Shown one piece after another: positions 60,808-64,000 of a DNA stretch of 64,000 nucleotides (its first letter is position 1; each line of letters starts with the position of its first letter). Below the pieces are notes generated by a model. The model was not told the DNA's origin. It worked only from the letters and a program-made list of their open reading frames with translations, and did not search any database. Made by a program: the position numbers and the translations under genes. The DNA comes from Bog-473 sp963787485 (GTDB taxonomy: Bacteria > Actinomycetota > Acidimicrobiia > Acidimicrobiales > RAAP-2): positions 434,001 to 498,000 of the forward strand of contig CAWBDF010000007.1 in NCBI GenBank assembly GCA_963787485.1, read 5' to 3'.

Positions 60808-61806
60808 TCAGTGCTCGATTCTCTCCACACTTGAGTCGTTTTGAAGCGCCGGGAGAACCTCGTCATTGAAGAGCCCTAAGCTTTCAGCGGCAAAGTCAGG
60901 GTCAATCCCTCCAACCAGGGGATGTAGCGTCAACGAACCCGAGCGGCGTGCCGCATCGATACAGGCCTCGGGAGTAAGGACGCGGTATTGCCCTGACGCG
61001 CGCAACTCCTCGAAGGTCGAGATCGGAGCGAAGACCGACCCACGACGTCCGGCGGTCCAGCTGCCATAGACCAAGGCGTCATGCATCACGTTCCGCTCGA
61101 TCGCCTGCCAGGCACGATCCGGATCGTCGGACACGGCCACCACGGGGTGGGTTGCATCATCGCGAATAGGTTCTGCGGCCGAACTCGGCTTGCCCAGCCG
61201 GCGTGACTCCTCAACATAGATCTCATGCAGCCGCGGTGACATGGGAGCGTAGCCATCCGCCAACCGAGCCGCCCGACGCGCGCTCGCCGGTGATGCGCCA
61301 CCCAAGGTGATCCGTGGACGAGGACGCTGCGCAGGACGCGGTGAAATCTTCACAGTCCGACCCTGGTACTCGAAGGACTCACCGCTCCAGGCTTCGCGCA
61401 AGAACGCGACTCCGTCTTCCATAAGCTCGCCGCGTCGATGAATATCGATTCCGTACATCTCGAATTCTTCTTCGCGGTAGCCGGCTCCCATCATTAGGTC
61501 GATTCGGCCACCCGAGATCAGGTCCGCAACCGCAAGATCCTCGGCAAGGCGGATCGGGTTGTAGAACGGCAGCAATAACAGCGAGATTGCAATCCTGATA
61601 TGTTTCGTCCGCGCCCCGATTCCGGCCGCCAACACGACAGGCGAAGGCAGGAACCCATCCTCTGAAGCGTGATGTTCGGATATTCCGACACTGTGGAAAC
61701 CAGCTCGATCCGCCCACTCACATTGTTCCAGCGCCGCGGAATACAGTTCTTGCGCCGGCGGTCCGAAACTCGGTGCCCGCATGTCGTACCTGAGAGAAAG
61801 GCGCAC
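60808..61806 (-). CDS. LLM-class flavin-dependent oxidoreductase
   Basis: The 332-residue protein has the luciferase-like TIM-barrel order: MRLSLRYDMRAPSFGPP, HSVGISEHHASEDGFLPSP, TKHIRIAISLLLLPFYNPIRLAEDLAVADLISGGRIDLMMGAGYREEEF and ITLGGASPASARRAARLADGY. Such proteins use FMN or F420 and hydroxylate or dehydrogenate small molecules. In actinobacteria many are F420-dependent. The substrate is unknown. Confidence 0.85.
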   Translation of the reverse strand: MRLSLRYDMRAPSFGPPAQELYSAALEQCEWADRAGFHSVGISEHHASEDGFLPSPVVLAAGIGARTKHIRIAISLLLLPFYNPIRLAEDLAVADLISGGRIDLMMGAGYREEEFEMYGIDIHRRGELMEDGVAFLREAWSGESFEYQGRTVKISPRPAQRPRPRITLGGASPASARRAARLADGYAPMSPRLHEIYVEESRRLGKPSSAAEPIRDDATHPVVAVSDDPDRAWQAIERNVMHDALVYGSWTAGRRGSVFAPISTFEELRASGQYRVLTPEACIDAARRSGSLTLHPLVGGIDPDFAAESLGLFNDEVLPALQNDSSVERIEH

Positions 61807-61983
61807 TGTAAGTATTCCTGTCTGATTCCGAAACTGCCCTCATGTCATACGCTTACGACGGGTAGTGAGGTCCAACCACGTCACTTCGTGATACCGAAAG
61901 CTGCGCGACTCAATTGATCAGAACTGGCACAGATACCTTAGAACCAGGTAGCCGGAGCTGTCCACCGCTCCACATACGAGTAC

Positions 61984-63204
61984 TTATGTAATGACGCCGA
62001 GATCCTTGAAACTCGCAATGTCATCCCAGGAGTAATTGAGCTCCAGAAGAATCTCCTCGGTATGTTGCCCGGATTCGGGCGCGGGATGTTTCACAGAGGC
62101 TGGCTTTCCATCGAACTCGATGGGACTCGAGACGACGAACCGGTCGGCGTGGGTCGGATGGGGCATGAGGTACCCGTTCGCCTGAACCTGAGGATCTTGA
62201 GGAACCTCGCTTGGGGTCCTGTAAGCGGCAAATGCGCAGCCGTTCGCGAAGAGCCGCTCACAAAGATCGTCGAGGTCATGGCGGAGGAAGTGCTCCGTGA
62301 TCATGTCGACGAGCTCCTTGCCGTTGTTCACTCGGCTCTGGAAGGAATCGAAGCGAGGATCGTCGATGAGTTCGAGCCATCGCAGGGCCGTGCAGAACTG
62401 GGGCCAATACCGATCCGTCTGGACCATGCAAAGGGAAATGACTCGATTGTCAGCAGTCTCATATGTGCCAGTCAACGGGTTTTTTGAACTCTTCCTCAGC
62501 TCTCCGAAATATTGCTTGGGATCCGAGTTGTACACTGCAGCAAACTGGATGGATTCATACATATCCCACATCCCAACTCCCAGCAGGGAGACGTCCACCA
62601 GAGCCCCTTCTCCGCTCTTCGTTCGACGTAGAAGCGCTGCCGCTATCCCAGCCACGAGGGCCAAGCCCCCCTGAACGTCACCGAAACCGTTGGCAGGGGT
62701 GAGGCTGGATTTCTCCCCCTCCGGTGTGGCCATGTATCCCGCGCTGCTGCGGGCCCAGTACGAGACAACGTCATAGCCTGGGGAATACGCCTCGGGTCCG
62801 CGTGCGCCTTGTCCGTGGCTCCGGGCGTAAATCAACTGAGGATTGACGGTCCGAAGTTCGTCGTACGTGATTCGCCACTTTTGTCGGGCCGGTTCCAATA
62901 CACTCGTGATGAATACGTCTGCATCTTTCACGAGACGCAGAAAGATCTCACGCCCTTCGCCTGAAGACAGGTCCAGCCCGATACTCCGCTTCGAGTGATT
63001 GTTGTTCTCGATATAGAAATCGAAGCTCGCGTCCAAACCTTGCGTAGAGAGCACAGCGCGGAGGGGATCCGCCAAGGTCGGATGTTCGATCCGAACGACC
63101 TCGGCACCCCATTGAGCGAGGATCGCGGCCGCCGATGGCCCCATCACCCACTGGGAAGCCTCGACCACCTTGACGCCTTCCATAACCTGCATGGTCTGCT
63201 TCAT
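61984..63204 (-). CDS. CaiB/BaiF (family III) CoA transferase
   Basis: I start at ATG 63204 (MKQTMQVMEGVKVVEASQWV); the ATG at 63183 (MEGVKVVEAS) is an equally good start. Family hallmarks: GAEVVRIEHPTLADPLRA, NHSKRSIGLDLSSGEGREI, the catalytic Asp in SPGYDVVSYWARSS, and ANGFGDVQGGLAL. 406 residues. It lies downstream of the amidohydrolase at the window edge on the same strand, with about 40 bases between, so they may be one operon. It primes an organic acid to its CoA ester. Confidence 0.88.
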   Translation of the reverse strand: MKQTMQVMEGVKVVEASQWVMGPSAAAILAQWGAEVVRIEHPTLADPLRAVLSTQGLDASFDFYIENNNHSKRSIGLDLSSGEGREIFLRLVKDADVFITSVLEPARQKWRITYDELRTVNPQLIYARSHGQGARGPEAYSPGYDVVSYWARSSAGYMATPEGEKSSLTPANGFGDVQGGLALVAGIAAALLRRTKSGEGALVDVSLLGVGMWDMYESIQFAAVYNSDPKQYFGELRKSSKNPLTGTYETADNRVISLCMVQTDRYWPQFCTALRWLELIDDPRFDSFQSRVNNGKELVDMITEHFLRHDLDDLCERLFANGCAFAAYRTPSEVPQDPQVQANGYLMPHPTHADRFVVSSPIEFDGKPASVKHPAPESGQHTEEILLELNYSWDDIASFKDLGVIT

Positions 63205-63244
63205 CAGAGCCCGACTCCGGCGGCGACCCGCACTCCCGCCGTGG

Positions 63245-64000
63245 TCAATGATCGCCCAATCGGTTGATAATGAATTTCCCTCCGAGCATGACCGCCTGGA
63301 GTTCGTCGTTCGGGCGTTCGAGTAGCGTGATGTCGCTACTCGGGTCGCGCTCATAGATGACGAGGTCAGCCAAGTTTCCCGGCGCCACCACGCCGGTCGT
63401 ACCGCCGTACAACAACCCTGCGTTGCGCGTAGCCCAGCGAATTACGTCAATCGGCTTAATGCCGACCTCGTTCACGTAAACCGTCAATTCCTTCGCGTAG
63501 ATTCCCACGGCATGGGCAAGGGAACCGAGACCAAAATCATCTCCGGGCACGACATTGATTCCGGTCTCGTTTGCAACCGTGAGCATCCGACACAGGTTGT
63601 CGAAATCGCGTCCTGCGTTCTCGGCGGGAAGGACGTAACCGTACTCGCGACCCTCTCCTCGCTCGACTTCAACGAGCCACTTCAGGAGTCCCATACTCGG
63701 AACCCACCAAGTGCCTTGCTCAGCCATCATCGCCAGGAGCTCTTCATCGATTTCATCGCCATGGTCGATCAGATCGACTCCGGCATCAAGGGCAGCGCGT
63801 ATTTCCTCACGCCATATCACATGAGCCCGTACTTTCTTGCCGCGTTCGTGAGCCGCATCAACGGTTGCATGCAACTCGTCGCGGTTCATTCCGCGTCCTC
63901 CGCCGACAAAGCCATGTCCACTCGTCAAACTGACCTTTATGATCTCACTCCCGCGGCGGATCTCCTCGCGTACAGCTTTTCGGAATTCGTCAGGTCCGTC
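63245..64000 (-). CDS. Amidohydrolase (imidazolonepropionase/prolidase-like), 5' truncated by the window edge
   Basis: The frame is open beyond base 64000; the codons before TTG 63928 still encode family sequence (EFRKAVREEIRRGSEIIKVS), so the true start is outside. Ligand motifs of the Amidohydro_1 fold are present: VRAHVIWRE and VDLIDHGDEI (metal His residues), then NVVPGDDFGLG (strand 8 Asp). The end has GNLADLVIYERDPSSDI. This is a different branch (dipeptidase or imidazolonepropionase-like) from the Amidohydro_2 genes in the window. It lies just upstream of the CoA transferase. Confidence 0.78.
   Translation of the reverse strand, partial: DGPDEFRKAVREEIRRGSEIIKVSLTSGHGFVGGGRGMNRDELHATVDAAHERGKKVRAHVIWREEIRAALDAGVDLIDHGDEIDEELLAMMAEQGTWWVPSMGLLKWLVEVERGEGREYGYVLPAENAGRDFDNLCRMLTVANETGINVVPGDDFGLGSLAHAVGIYAKELTVYVNEVGIKPIDVIRWATRNAGLLYGGTTGVVAPGNLADLVIYERDPSSDITLLERPNDELQAVMLGGKFIINRLGDH

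Noticed and set aside
60775..60815. TTGACA-like sequence suggesting a promoter
   Set aside because: No -10 at a suitable distance in either direction; kept only as an A/T-rich spot.

Overview
The window comes from a high-GC actinobacterium. The best lineage hints are the 42-residue YWLVASDGGIFSFGDA-type repeats at 43.2-43.8 kb, common in exoproteins of Acidimicrobiia and related Actinomycetota, two mycofactocin-type short-chain dehydrogenases, and dense paralogous CaiB/BaiF, acyl-CoA dehydrogenase, P450 and amidohydrolase genes. I suggest Acidimicrobiia with moderate confidence. No rRNA, tRNA, CRISPR array or intact transposase was seen.

Layout. 0-4.6 kb: end of a hotdog protein, a decayed acyl-CoA dehydrogenase tail, VOC and SDR genes, a metal-dependent hydrolase and an SRPBCC protein. 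4.7-8.1 kb: a molybdenum module (MobA, CBS protein, large bis-MGD oxidoreductase). 8.3-10.6 kb: TauD dioxygenase and CoA transferase. 11.1-16.4 kb: three overlapping genes (NTF2-like, kinase-like, methyltransferase) meeting a BTAD/ATPase/TPR regulator. 16.5-27 kb: XRE regulator, alpha/beta hydrolase, two P450s, TauD dioxygenase, SDR, enoyl-CoA hydratase and a two-subunit acyl-CoA dehydrogenase. These look like a ring or side-chain catabolism set of unknown substrate.

27.3-45.5 kb is the most unusual part. Five minus-strand genes are joined by stop/start overlaps or abutments: a secreted propeller-Ig-lectin protein with four lectin repeats, a DUF6875-GT2 fusion, a GT4, a GT39-like membrane mannosyltransferase, and a reading frame that runs without a stop from a Wzx-like flippase through a second GT4 into an NRPS adenylation domain, followed after a frame change by the rest of an A-PCP-TE module. 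A Sfp-type phosphopantetheinyl transferase lies convergently against its 3' end, and a secreted glycosidase-like repeat protein lies upstream. I infer a cell-surface glycoconjugate system in which one amino acid is activated and possibly attached to, or released near, a lipid-linked glycan. Three frame changes in this locus are either assembly errors or real decay and need resolving.

45.8-50.3 kb: HtrA-like protease, LUD protein, thioredoxin-reductase-like flavoprotein, isochorismatase-like hydrolase, and a MarR regulator with a palindromic operator. 50.5-64 kb: a second catabolic island with four amidohydrolase-superfamily genes, three SDRs, NTF2-like proteins, an ABM monooxygenase, an LLM flavoprotein and a CoA transferase, interspersed with gene remnants. 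The theme is CoA-dependent degradation of an unknown organic acid or cyclic compound.
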